Position numbers and translations under genes: made by a program
Notes under the pieces: generated by a model
Seen by the model: the letters and a program-made list of their open reading frames with translations, nothing else
Database searches by the model: none
What the model was told of the DNA's origin: nothing
From: Nereocystis luetkeana
Lineage: Eukaryota > Sar > Phaeophyceae > Laminariales > Laminariaceae
Direction of reading: 5' to 3'
DNA: 64,000 bases
NCBI GenBank assembly: GCA_031213475.1
Contig: JARUPZ010000013.1
Coordinates: 6,366,739-6,430,738, forward strand
Shown here: positions 11,593 through 22,406 of the stretch, piece after piece
Layout: every line of letters starts with the position of its first letter
Numbering within the stretch: the stretch's first letter is position 1

Positions 11593-12082
11593 GGATCTAC
11601 TTGATATCTTCGAGTCTGTCATCTACATTCGTCGGCCTTGCCGGACACCGAGCGGGTTGGCCGTGGGCCCAGTCTATGTCGAGATCGAGCGTCGATCTTC
11701 GCATGAGCTGGTTTCTATCACCGTGTTGACAATTTGCAACCAGAAAAAACAAACTGCGCCGCCTGCAGCCGTTTGAGGAAAAAAAGAAGACAACAAATAG
11801 TCTTTCTCTTTTTTCCCACAGCGGCGGTACGAGGAAATTTCGGATGTTCTTTGAAAGCAATATGTTTGAAAAAACGCTTCTGGACTTGGTGTTTCCATGG
11901 GCATAGGTCTATAGGCGACTTGCAAATGTCAAGAGCTCCATGTTCCAGAAACACAACCCGGCCGCCGCATGCATGTACAGTACGTCTGTGCGTATGATAC
12001 TGTTAATACCAGGGTACTTACTTTGATTTGTGGCATATACGAAAGAGAAAACACAGCTTGGCGTTGTACTGTGCTTCTGCGT

Positions 12083-12140
12083 GGGATGAGATGAGATGAG
12101 ATGAGATGGGATGGGATGAGATGAGATGAGATGAGATGAG
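12083..12140. repeat. GAGAT pentanucleotide microsatellite
   Basis: About eleven tandem GAGAT/GGGAT pentamers. Confidence 0.9.
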
Positions 12141-12162
12141 GTGAGGGGCCTTTTTTTAATTC

Positions 12163-12250
12163 GATGTTGTACACCTGATGTTGTACACCTGATGTTGTAC
12201 ACCTGATGTTGTACACCTGATGTTGTATACCTGATGTTGTACACCTGATA
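12163..12250. repeat. 14-bp minisatellite
   Basis: Six tandem copies of GATGTTGTACACCT, one with a C-to-T change (TATACC). Each unit contains the palindrome GTAC. Confidence 0.9.
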
Positions 12251-12441
12251 CGGTACTTCGTGTAATACCTGGTATGTCCCTGGTATGTACGAAAGCAGCA
12301 TGACAGCACGGCAAAGTACCGCACCACATAGCACGGCACCCCAAGGCGCTGGGCTCCGCTGCTGCGCTGACCTGAGCTGGGTGTGATTTATTCCTTTTTT
12401 GTGATTATTACTATGCGGCACTTGGCACCTGGCACCTCGTA

Positions 12442-12467
12442 TACCAGGTGTATGATGTACCAGGTAC
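12442..12467. repeat. TACCAGGTG/TACCAGGTA words
   Basis: Two words 17 bp apart. Similar isolated words also lie at 12671-12679 and 12890-12900. Confidence 0.6.
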
Positions 12468-12649
12468 CTACCTGTGGCATTTCTTCATGTACGAAAGAGA
12501 AAACACAACACGGCAGCACATGACGGCTAAGCAACGCACCACACGGCAGGGCACGGCACCGCACGCTACTACACGGCGCTGCGCTGCTGGGCTAGCGCTG
12601 CTGCGCTGCTGGGTGTGATTTTCGAAAAAACGAAAAAAAGGGGAAAAAA

Positions 12650-13240
12650 GAAAGAGGATCTATCCCCAATACCAGGTAAATAATATTCTCGTGGGTAATC
12701 ACGAGCTGAGGACTGCGAGGTGGGATGTTTTACCGAGCGAGACAGCTGAAGGTGAGGCTTCTACGCTATTTTTGTCTACTTAGTTTGTACAAATATGCGT
12801 AAATGATGGTATACAGGTATACACCTGGTTGGTCCCCTTTGATCCTTTTTAACCCTTTTAATATTTAATACAGCAGTGGTGCACTGCACATACCAGGTAC
12901 AATATTGAATACTGAACTGAGGTACAACACTTGAATGTAATTTTCAACCAATTTGCCCCCAAAACGGGAGTGTGCGGTTGCACAGGGGTTAGTTAAGGCA
13001 CGCCACTTTAAGGCATTACTATTAATAGGGCTGGGCACTGGCTGGCCCAATCAGTAACGATTATGCCCTCGTCAAAAATTAATTTCAATATTTACTGGAA
13101 TGCAGTCGTACTGGTCGAGAGAAACGAAAGCGAGGCGGCCGAGCGTAACTCGCCCCCCCCCCCCGACTGGTAAGGGGACGTTGCCAGAGGCGGCGCCGGA
13201 GGCCAAAACAGTACTGGTAGTTTTTTTCGCTTAATTTCAC
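12650..13240. other. Intron interior, no gene recognised
   Basis: No ORF above about 61 residues, one CCCCCCCCCC run at 13155-13165 and scattered TACCAGGTA-like words. Nothing else is supported. Confidence 0.4.
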
Positions 13241-13242
13241 AT

Positions 13243-13300
13243 CCATCGTCATCGGTGCTCATCATTGGTGCTCATCATTGGTGCTCATCATTGTGATTGG
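13243..13300. repeat. 15-bp minisatellite GGTGCTCATCATT
   Basis: Three to four imperfect copies of TTGGTGCTCATCA. Confidence 0.85.
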
Positions 13301-13574
13301 CCGGGGTGATTGCGGTCATCGACACAGATTTAATCAAGGAAAAAATGAACACCATTACATGCAACGTGTGGCGATGATGTGACGATCTTGAGCTCTCGTC
13401 CCGAAACGAATTTTATTGGTTCTCGTATTGTGTGACGTGCTTTTTGGACATGCGTAATTTAAAACTTCTGTCGAATATACTGGCCGGGTCAATCAGTAGA
13501 CTACTACGGCCAGTTGCTTACTACTGCCAGTATATACACACAGTGCCAGTGCCCAGTTGTAGGCATTACATGCA

Positions 13575-13575
<1 letters not shown>

Positions 13576-13606
<31 letters not shown>
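13576..13606. repeat. AT dinucleotide microsatellite
   Basis: A run of about 13 AT repeats. Confidence 0.9.
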
Positions 13607-13608
<2 letters not shown>

Positions 13609-14525
13609 GTATATTAAATGGCCCGTCTAATGGCGGCGCGCGCCTTCTGCGCACTTAAGATACCTGGCTTGTTAGTGTTATAAAAGGCCGAGCATTTTAA
13701 GGCACCAACCAAGGTGTTTTGTATCTTGTTGTGCCTGGTGCCACCCCTCCACGAGGAGACATCTTACACGAAACCTGTGGTCACATTCTGCGTTCAAATC
13801 GGACGCCGAAAATGATGAAAAGATGCCTTGCGATGGGGGTTCAGAATGTCAAATACCCGATAAGACCCCCGCGCCTGGAGGATCCACGGGCCATAGCTGT
13901 CGGGGCGGACAACTTGCCGCTGGCTGGCTGTATATACTTCATTAAGAAGCCGCTGCACGGTGCGTATGGCGTACAAGACCCCTGAAGTGACTACGACTCA
14001 CACACCTCGGGTGCTTTGCTTGCTACTCAATTATCAACAAACGCAGCGAGGTTGGCAAGCGCAAGGCTGGCCATGTTGGAGGAGCCACCGAGCACAACAA
14101 AAAACCTGCAGTAGGTCCCATAAAATATCAGACATCTATCTAATAGGCACAAGGGACCTTCTTTGGGACTATATATAGTAAATTAAGTATGACTGGTCCC
14201 CTTTGAATAAAGCCCGTAGTGCCTTAAAATGGGCCACCTGCTGTTTACCAGGTACAGGCAAGGAGTTTTATTTCGTCCTCTTCCCCAAAACGGGCGCCAT
14301 CGGCTCCTCTCTGACCTCTTAGAGTTCCCACTTCAACAACGCCTTCTTCTATTATTTAGCCTTCCCTCTTCGCGCCTTCTTTTTCCACCTTTCCGTTTTT
14401 TGTTGGCCTCTTTATTTTGCGCTAGAGCAGATTATCCTCGAGCACCTGTCCACCGCAAGCACAGCAGAATAGCCCTGCACAAAGCAGCAAAGCACGTACG
14501 TATTTTTGCCTTTCCGATCTCGACA
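13607..14525. other. Intron interior, no gene recognised
   Basis: Short unconvincing frames only. The word TTAAGGCA and its complement TGCCTTAA recur at about 12993, 13010, 13698 and 14219. Confidence 0.4.
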
Positions 14526-14526
14526 A

Positions 14527-14591
14527 CGCAATGAAACACGCAATGAAACACGCAATGAAACAGAGTTCGCGTGTCGTTGAGGATTAATGCT

Positions 14592-14646
<55 letters not shown>
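14527..14646. repeat. GCAATGAAACAC x3 and (CTAA)n microsatellites
   Basis: Three 12-bp GCAATGAAACAC units (about 14527-14562), followed by about fourteen CTAA tetramers (14592-14646). Confidence 0.9.
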
Positions 14647-15480
14647 GTGTTCTCACAACGAAGAAATCGAGATCTACCTGGCGTACATTTTTTTTTGGCA
14701 TGGAGCTCTTGGCATTTGCAAGTCGTCAGTTTGCACCTAAAACCGTGAACCTATCTGTCCGCTTCTTTTGCATTTTGCTACCTATCTCCTTGCTTGCTTG
14801 CGAGCGAAAGCTTTCGTTGGCCGGACTTGACGACTACCTGGTAAGTACGAGTATAAGCCAGCTGTTAACAACTTGACTTGAGTCTTTCTATGAGTAGAAC
14901 ACACACGGAGCCACAAACATCTTAATAGTAATAGTCAAGTACAAGAACACAGAACTCCACAACATACTTCACGCAAGTTGTGGATCACTACTAATACCTA
15001 ACTGGTACCAGGTACCACTGGTAGCTAACAAATATAGCTAGTCGGTAACTTAGAGCAGCCAACTCGCAGGCCTAGTCTTTAGACAACTTCTGAACACTGA
15101 ATGCTGCTGCTCGTGCTGGTGGCGCTTGAAGAAAGTAGCAAAATAGCACCTTGCTCAATTAGATGGGTCTGTGACCTGTGTGTTCTGCTGCTGTGCCGAG
15201 TTCAACATGTTTTCAAATACCAGGCATGCAGCAGAGCGCGCCGTATCGATTTATCGATTTTTGTTTGTATGACATGATACCGTAAATAGTGAAAAAGCGA
15301 AAGAGTGAAGCGCCTTGAGTTCGTACAAAAATACGATCGTTCCTCAGCGCCATCGATCGACAACGGTGGGGGTGCTAAAATCTTTTTGATAACGTCGAAC
15401 GTTTTATTTTCGGAAGACTCTCTCGATCACATCCCTTTCCGAAAACTCCACATGATGATGATGTTCGTCGTTGTAAAGCT
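14647..15480. other. Intron interior, no gene recognised
   Basis: No recognisable gene. It contains a TACCAGGTA word (15006-15014) within a GGTACC-rich string. Confidence 0.4.
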
Positions 15481-15527
15481 TCCTTCCCTTGCCTTCCCTT
15501 CCCTTCCCTTCCCTTCCCTTCCCTTAG
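15480..15527. repeat. CCTTC pentanucleotide microsatellite
   Basis: Eight or nine tandem CCTTC pentamers, slightly interrupted. Confidence 0.9.
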
Positions 15528-15601
15528 TTGTCGAATAATCGAGCGCTGAAAAACGATCGTACCCTTCACCTAGTGCTACTGCTTCGCCTACAAGATATAC
15601 T

Positions 15602-16063
15602 CTATCTTTGGACCCTGCGTAGGTGAAGAAGCCAACTTGATAATGCTGTTTGTAGTGCTGAGCGTTTGTTCCAGAGGTGAAGGATGCCTGGGCTCAGACT
15701 TTTCACCATGTGTTGTACTCGGTGGATCAGTGTTTTGTGTGCTTTCGTTTTGGATCGATCCAGATGGCCGCTGCGTTTTAAACCCGCCTGGAGCACGCGG
15801 CAGAGATTGTCTACCATATATCGTTGTATTGAGAGTAGTGTACTTGAGTCATGCACTATGTAGGTTTGATCAATTAAGCGCACTTGAAGGTGTGCTAAAC
15901 ATTGACCCCCGCACGTAAAATATGTCTCACGCATGCTGCTAATTTTGTTCGTGAGCTTCAGCATCGCTTTACCTTTTATGCCGATTTCCCATATTCTCCT
16001 TCGTAAAATCCGACCTTGTTGGCTTTTGCCCGCCTGTGTGCTATGATCTGCTTTGGAGAACAT
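15602..16063 (-). CDS. Unrecognised 153-codon ORF, antisense in the intron
   Basis: Open reverse-strand frame, the longest non-repetitive one inside the cyclin L intron. It is basic, with an I-W-E-I-G-I-K-G-K segment near residue 30 and no signal peptide or membrane segment. That segment is vaguely like the region before the catalytic core in LINE reverse transcriptases, but no catalytic motif follows, so I do not assign it. It may be a relic of a mobile element or a chance frame. Confidence 0.2.
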   Translation of the reverse strand: MFSKADHSTQAGKSQQGRILRRRIWEIGIKGKAMLKLTNKISSMRETYFTCGGQCLAHLQVRLIDQTYIVHDSSTLLSIQRYMVDNLCRVLQAGLKRSGHLDRSKTKAHKTLIHRVQHMVKSLSPGILHLWNKRSALQTALSSWLLHLRRVQR

Positions 16064-16424
16064 GGAAACTACATGCTCAACACAGGTTCACAGGACTGTA
16101 TGATATAGAGCTTATATACCGCACAAGATACTATATATGTGTTCCGTCAGTCCTGTTCGCATGCCGTTGCTAGGGCGCACTGCGTATGCAGCGAGTGGCT
16201 CTGTTTGCTGTCCGGAAGAGCGTTCAGCACTACGTGCGTACAGACGATGGAGTCGCGGGAGGGCGTACAATAGAAATGGGTCTGAAGTTTTGTCAGGCCA
16301 CTACGGAGTCCAGTGGGACCAACAGCAGTGTCGTCGGTGTCGACAGGGCACCATCCAAAGAGTACCGCCCTTCCGCAGCAAGAATGCACAGATGCTCCCA
16401 TTACCTGGGAGTAATTTTTTTACC

Positions 16425-16965
16425 TACAGTAGTAGTACTCGGGTTTATGTACTGCGGATGCCGCGAATACGCAGAAGTATTTCGAGGTTCTCAGTATTGC
16501 GGATACTTTGCGGACCCCAAGCAGTATTTTGGGGTTAAGTACTCGCAGTACCGCAATTCTTTCTATATGCGCGGGGTTCGAAGTATACTCCGACCATCTG
16601 TACACCGTTGCGATAAATGTATATCCCATTTTTTTGCTGAAAACTTCCACAGATAGCCCCACTAAGGGCAGTTGGAGCGTATTGCTTTCGGGAAGGGCAG
16701 CTGAAGTGTAATTCACGTCAAGAGTACTTAAGAGTACTGGCAGTATTTCGGGAGTATACTCTGAGTACTTGCTTGCTGTGATTCCAGGTTCAATGTATAT
16801 ATATAGGTCCTCGCAATACTGCGAGTATTTCGGAGGTTTGTATCAATAGTGCGGGTACAGCTTGTACTCGCGGTTCTGTATTGCTCGTACTCCTACGGTA
16901 GTACTCGCAGTATTCAGGCCGCCAGTACTGCAATACTCTCAGTACTAGTACGATATGTATTGGAT
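16425..16965. repeat. Word island: TACTCGCAGTA / TACTGCGAGTA
   Basis: The word TACTCGCAGTA and one-base variants recur on both strands (full copies at about 16542-16552 and 16902-16912, inverted TACTGCGAGTA at about 16819-16829), embedded in AGTACT- and GCGAGTATT-rich text. It resembles the TACTCCGAGTA islands but with CGCA in the core instead of CCGA. It lies just upstream of the cyclin L intron acceptor. Confidence 0.7.
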
Positions 16966-17172
16966 ACTCGTTTTACTGGGAGCATCTGTGCAAGGATGCC
17001 GCCCGATCGTTTTCGCGAGCGTCCACAGAAGTCCCAGATACTCATGTTGGTTTGCTGGGTATGATATTTGATTATCACCTGGACATCATACTTTAACTAC
17101 TGTATCATCAATAGTGTACTTATACTCCACGCATTTGTTTTGCCTTTCGTATGTTTTTGTTCGCTGCTGAAG

Positions 17173-18433
17173 GTTGCCGCAGGTGGTGATGTGCACCGCG
17201 CAGAACTTGCTCCAGAGATTCTTTTACCGCAAGTCGCTCACCAAGTTTGACGCGTACAGCGTGGCGATGGCCTGCATGGTTCTGGCGATGAAGATCGAAG
17301 AGGACCCGCGCCACCTTCGTGCCGTGGTGCTGGTGTTTCACCGCATGTTCGAACGGCGGATGGGTGTGGAGCCTTCAGGCGTGATTACATCTGAGTCGCA
17401 CAGAGTGTTGCGAGATGAAATGTTGAGAGTGGAACTTCATGTCCTGAAGGAGCTGGGTTTTGGTTTCTACAACATTATGGACCATCCCCACAAGTTCATT
17501 CTCTATTACCTGAGGGTGCTGGAGTTGGACATAGAAGGAGACGTGTCACAACGAGCTTGGAATTACGTAAACGACTCTCTACGGACAGATTTGTCGCTGC
17601 GGTTCCGCTCTGAAGTCATTGCTTGTGCGGCAATCTACATGGCATCGCGCTCGCTTGGCATCAAGCTGCCTGATAACCCGCCATGGTGGGTTCTCTTCAA
17701 TGCAGACATGACGGAAATGGGCGAAATCTGCAACACTATCTTGGCTCTTTACCACCGACCGAAAGTGGCCTTCTTGGAGCCGCTGTGTGAAAACAGCATC
17801 TTCAGGAGAGGAGGTCCTCTTCGCAAGGATGCGGGTGTGGAGGACACTCGTGAGGTATACACCCCAGCGGATGGGGGGGAGGAACCAGTGATGGCTGTTT
17901 CTTTGCCGGAATCGCAACCAGCGCCGAAGGAAGCACCGAAGGAAGCAGAAAAGGAAGACGGTCCTAGCACACAGGAGCCTGAAGTGTGTCTAGCCCCTGC
18001 GGGGCCTCTAGCGGCGCTTGCCCCCGCGGATGACAAAGCTCGTGCTACCACAAGCCCGGAGATACTGGATTCTTTTGCAGCAGGCGGCAGTGCCGTCCAT
18101 GTGTCTGACAGCAACGAGACCGATGTTGCGTTTACCAACAAGGGGCCTGAACGAGGGAGCGAGAGCAGGAGCGAAAGCCAAGGTCGGAGTCGGAGCCGCA
18201 GCAAGAGCTACAGGAGTCAAAGCACAAATCGCAGTGCACCCGCAGTGGAACGCGATGATGGTGCTGATCAAGAATCGAACGGGAACGGGCGCCCACCAGA
18301 GAGGGCGCAGGATCGGGACAGGGATCGCAAGCGCCCTAGAGAATCCAGACGCAGCCGGAGTCGGAGCCGGGAGAGGGATAGTCGGCGGAGAGACAGCAGC
18401 AAAGAACGAGATTCGGATCGGGACCGGGGGAGA

Positions 18434-18477
<44 letters not shown>

Positions 18478-18643
18478 TAGGGACAGGGACAGGGACAGGG
18501 ACAGAGACAGGGACAGGGACAGGGACAGGGACAGAGACCGGGACAGGGACAGAGAGAGGGGGAGGGACTGGGGAAGGGGTAGAGATCGCAAAAAGGAAAG
18601 ACGGCAGGATCGCGGGGACAGCAGTAGGAGGAGTCGTCGGTAG
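17173..18643 (+). CDS. Cyclin L, exon 2 (cyclin folds and RS/RD tail)
   Basis: Second exon; its first base completes Arg61. It continues L62-P-Q-V-V-M, then the first cyclin fold with L-A-M-K-I-E-E-D-P (about residues 98-106), an E-L-G-F helix and H-P-H-K, and the second fold with W190-N-Y-V-N-D-S-L-R-T and [11 protein letters not shown] (about 210-220). The cyclin region ends near residue 255. After an acidic/proline-rich linker come RS dipeptides (about 389-411 and 452-461) and an uninterrupted Arg-Asp run (about 474-521). Total length is about 550, close to known cyclin L proteins. In that family the protein binds CDK11, localises to nuclear speckles through the RS region and acts in transcription-coupled splicing. 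The stop is TAG at 18641-18643. A DNA (GGGACA)n expansion underlies the RD run. Confidence 0.93.
18431..18555 (+). repeat. In-frame (GGGACA)n hexanucleotide repeat in cyclin L
   Basis: About twenty GGGACA units with a few GGGATA or AGAGAC variants encode Arg-Asp dipeptides. The unit length is a multiple of three, so length changes keep the reading frame. Frames opened on the other strand (Ser-Leu repeats) are shadows. Confidence 0.9.
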
Positions 18644-19480
18644 GGCTGCTTCACGATTGGTTCGCTTTCTAAGGCGCTGTGGGGTCCTGCCATCCTTCGC
18701 TTTCTTTTTTATATGTGTGCCATTTTTTTCGAATCCTCGGGATGAACGTAGACTACGAGTGGGATATGTAGTAATTTCGCGTAAATGAGCTGAAGTTGAA
18801 GGTGCCAGGTTAAAACATTATGTTCGACATTTTTTTCGTGGGCGACGTTGTAGCGAGTATCTCTAATGGTGTTGCAGCTACCGCGTATTCCTAGGCGCAG
18901 TATCCTACCGTTAGTTTTATTTTCGATGTTTCGGAAGCAGCCTAAACTTTTTGGTTTACACGCATTATAGTCGCCCCTCAACGCCTGGCGAGTTCCCAAG
19001 TCCGAAGCTGACAAGACTGCAATAATTATGGTATAATTGGATGAAGCCTATGTATGTGTTCTTCGCATTAAACCGTTCTTTCTACCCGTCGACACCCAGC
19101 ACAATCAGTGTTCGTGCCGATTCTGGACTACAGTAGCTGCAGTGCACAGCGGCATTGCCGATTCATCATCTGCAAGACGTTAGTTAGCCTTCAGGGTGGG
19201 ATGAGTGCACCACTCGCTCTGAAGATGTTTAGAGTCGGTCGCTGGATTGCAGAGGCTATATTGCGCCCTGGTCGTTAGTATTGTGCGTGGCAGTGGTAGT
19301 ACTCTGCGAGATTGGCCTCAATTAGCGTAGGAACGGCGACCCAGCAACGTTTCGGCGGCAGAGTTGACAGCGGTGCCACCACTGCCAGCCCACGACTGCA
19401 AGCAGCAGCACAGCAAGCGGCAGCTAGCAAGCGCTAGCCGCAGCTAGAGGCAGCTTGAGCAGCAAAAATAAACAGCGTCA
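18644..19480. other. Downstream flank of cyclin L
   Basis: No clear AATAAA was seen shortly after the stop. Repeat family G copy 2 lies at 19065-19130. A reverse 101-residue frame (18709-19014) has no recognisable features. No other gene is supported. Confidence 0.4.
19065..19130 (+). repeat. Repeat family G, copy 2
   Basis: ATTAAACCGTTCTTTCTACC, CGTCGACACCCAGCACAA and GTGCCGATTCT match the copy at 7418-7495. Confidence 0.6.
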
Positions 19481-19484
19481 GCAC

Positions 19485-19665
19485 CAGCACCAGCAAGCAC
19501 CAGCACCAGCCAGCTTCCTTTTTGGATAGCCTGCTGCTGCTGCTGCTGCTGCTGCTGCGCTCAGCCTACGCACGCCACAGCGCCGGCGGGCTCCGCTCCG
19601 CCGCCACTGTCGCGGCAACTGCTGCCGCCCCCGCTACTACTGCTGCTGCTGCTGCTGCAGTGTGG
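19485..19665. repeat. CAGCAC and CTG trinucleotide repeats
   Basis: CAGCACCAGCACC-rich text (19485-19512), then (CTG)10 at about 19532-19560 and a shorter CTG run at about 19637-19660. The Leu- and Ala-rich frames across it (for example 19522-19953) are products of the repeat. Confidence 0.85.
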
Positions 19666-20149
19666 TGGAATCGAAATGATACACGAGCTGTCGCGCTCTG
19701 TGCGAGCACGAGTACGAGTACGAGTGTGATGCGAGTCCTTTTTTGGAACGAATCATCCTCCACGTCGTCACCAAGTAGGCGAAAGCGTGTACCCTACGTA
19801 GCAGCGGCGGCGGCCCGCTGGCACAATCCAACGCCGCTCGTGCGCGCTACCAGGTATACTCAAGCTACACCTTTCGAGCCTCTGTGCTCCCAGCGGTTGT
19901 CGAGATGCGTACAGCAAGCAGCATGGTGGCATGGAAGATGCTCGGTGTTTTGATCCTTCGAGATTTGAGATGATGCGTTCTGCGTCGGGATAATGCTCGA
20001 TGCGTGTAGGCCAATGAGACAAGAGAGCCAAAAGTTACCGCAACTTTTGATGAAATCCTGACTTCGCTGAAGTACTTTTTCGCGTTTTTGTCAGAAATTT
20101 ACCTCAAAAAGTTACCTCGGGGGAATTTTGGAGAAGTAAAAGTAAAAAA

Positions 20150-21965
20150 AAATAATCGCAAACACTCTGGTAGTGCTGTATCTCATCCACACCACCCACT
20201 ACTGGTAGCATAGATGAACACATCCGATGTAGACCGCCACTTTTTAACGTCAAGAAACCTTCACCTGAACCAACCGCACTCTCATGGGCGTGATAACCCT
20301 CTCTCCACCCTCTTTTCAATCCGGCCCACGATTTAGTATCTCTCCATAAACCTCCTTCGTTCAATTCCACAAATAATTTTATTTACTGTAGGCCAAGTTC
20401 ACCATGAGCGATTATATTTTTGTTCAAAGCAAGAAAATGAAAAAAGCGATCTGGACGAGGCGATGATGGAAAGCATACCCTGGTACCCAGTATGCAAACA
20501 TTCGAAACTACAGCACCATACATAAAGACAAACAAGGCTTTGTGGTCACCAAGTATGCTTGAATTAAACAAATGCACGATGGCCCAAACTGGAGTGAGTC
20601 TGCAGGATCGAACGATTATTGGCAAAAAGTAAAGCCACGTAGCATACCAGGTACCTGGTGATATTTACGGTAAGGTTACATACAGGGCCTTCGTGGTTAG
20701 TAGTATTTAGCATCGACAGTGATACGGGTGTATGGCAAGTATGTGTCGAGGCAACTGGTATCGAACCATGAAAGAACGAGCGAATTTTTCGCAAAACGTG
20801 TGTTATGCGAAAGGTGGTGCGCATCGCATCTTTGGAGATCTATGCCTTCGGGTATTCAGGACGTTATGACAAGGCGTTGAGAAACCGAGTCAGTTTTGTT
20901 GTTGTTTTTCTTGGGACCATTATCCACGTGCCGAGCCAATATGAGCCGTAAAGCGTGTTTTGTTTTGCTAATTAATCAGAATTGACCCTTAATGAGAGCT
21001 GGATATCACCCACACTCCACCTGGGACATACAAACAAACTCCATGTAGACTGCCATTTTCTAACGTCAAGAAACCCTACTTCAACAGTTGCACTCTCGTG
21101 GGCTTCATAACCGTTGTCCCCCTCCCCTCTTCAATCCCACCCATCGTTCAATACTTCTTCACAAACCTCAGATTTTCTTCGTTAAATCTACCACATTCAA
21201 TTGTTTGCACGGTAGGCACAAAGTTCGACCTGGAATGAGAAGACGATTAAAGACAAAACACATATGAAACGACAGCACCTTAAAGACAGACAAGGCATTG
21301 ATTGTGGCCACAAACTATGGCTGGATCCCATCCACACTCCACCTAGCATATATAAACACACCCCACGTAGACTGCCACTTGATAACGTCAAGACTCTCGT
21401 GGACTTGACAACCCTCTTCCCCATCTCCTCTACAAGCCGACCAACGATTCAGTATACCTCTCCACAAACCCCAGGTTTCCTTCGTTCAACCTTCGACCTT
21501 TAAATCGTTTACTGTAGGCAAAGTTCGACCTTAGCCCTTTTAATTTTAATTCGAATCAGGAAAATGGAAAATGCGAGCAGGATGAGGCGACGATACAAAC
21601 ATACCCCGTGATACCCAGTATTAGAATGCTCGAAACGACTGCACCCTAACTAATTACATACAGACAAGGCGGTGTGGTCACGGAGTAGGATTTAATCAGA
21701 TGTAGGATGGGCCAAACTGGAGAAACGTCTCGAGGTAATATTGTGAAGCAGGAGCGACGACTTGATGGAAAAGAGTAAGCCACCACAGGTACCTCGTAGT
21801 GTCTTGTCGTGGGGGTTAGTAATGACAAAGGTACAGGAGAATGGAGCGGGCCAACGCAACTGGTATCAGACCTCGCAAGAACGAGCGTATCTTTTGCGAA
21901 ACGTGTGTTTACCAAACGTGTACACCACATCTTCGGAGGGGTATCCCTTCGGGTAATGAGGACAT
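20150..21965. repeat. Repeat family H, duplicated unit
   Basis: Two diverged copies of a composite unit. Part one (CATCCACAC, ACGTCAAGA, CTCTCGTGGGC and CTTCGTTCAA landmarks) occurs near 20165-20380, again at 21000-21215 and again at 21325-21500. Part two (CAGGAAAATG, GAGGCGACGA, GGCCAAACTGGAG, GAACGAGCG and CGAAACGTGTG landmarks) occurs at 20400-20880 and 21530-21960. A shorter match to part one lies at 48510-48600. No coding capacity is recognised. Confidence 0.65.
20645..20660. repeat. Overlapping TACCAGGTA/TACCTGGTG words
   Basis: Two overlapping words inside family H part two. They are absent from the second H copy at the equivalent place (near 21788, GTACCTCG), so word content differs between paralogues. 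Confidence 0.6.
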
Positions 21966-22406
21966 CATGACAGAAAGTCGAGACGGGAGATGCAGGCAGT
22001 GAAGGTTCAGCGGGGCGGTATAATCGCAGCAAAATTCGAAGCGATGCGATATAACTACACACCAGGTATCAGGTATGGTATGTATTCGTCTGTTGACGAA
22101 GTATGGTATGTGTTGGTCTGTTGACGGGTCTGTTGATGCAGCCACGACGTCATCCGATATGTCCTCATTTATCGTCGTATCAGGTATTACTTTTGTGACA
22201 GACCGGTCAGAAAGATACCAGTTACCACACGCACATATACACATCCATACATTGAAGAAACAGTACACAGAAAGGAAGCAATCTACCAGCTTCTTCCTGT
22301 GGCGCCCTAGAGCCATCAGTCAGGAGCAGCTAGTAAAGGGTCCACGTTCAGAGGTAAATGTTTCGACTCCGGGCAAGCAAACTCGTCCGGACACTCTGCA
22401 GTTGAT

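Larger units (their letters stand above)
6306..17172 (+). other. 10,867-bp intron of cyclin L
   Basis: The intron starts GTGTGT at 6306 and ends TGCTGAAG at 17172, preceded by a T-rich tract (about 17127-17163) and a possible branch context TTTAAC near 17093-17098. The flanking codons join in phase and the protein motif is continuous, so no exon is missing. The intron contains three SINE1 pieces, a satellite, an antisense LINE pseudogene, a family-F repeat, several microsatellites and the TACTCGCAGTA island. An alternative is an assembly join between two loci. Confidence 0.82.

Noticed and set aside
16186-16656. 156-residue ORF
   Set aside because: It runs into the TACTCGCAGTA island, whose word composition keeps it open; no domain.
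17174-17182. TTG at 17174 as the start of a separate 489-residue cyclin
   Set aside because: It is the second codon of exon 2: the preceding AAG|G acceptor and exon 1 at 6124-6305 supply the conserved N-terminus in phase.
18268-18788. Reverse Ser-Leu-rich frame (18268-18693) and forward Gly-Thr-rich frame (18018-18788)
   Set aside because: Both are shadows of the (GGGACA)n and RS-coding part of cyclin L.
19522-19953. 143-residue Leu/Ala-rich ORF
   Set aside because: Driven by CTG and GCC/GCT repeats, with no domain or supporting context.
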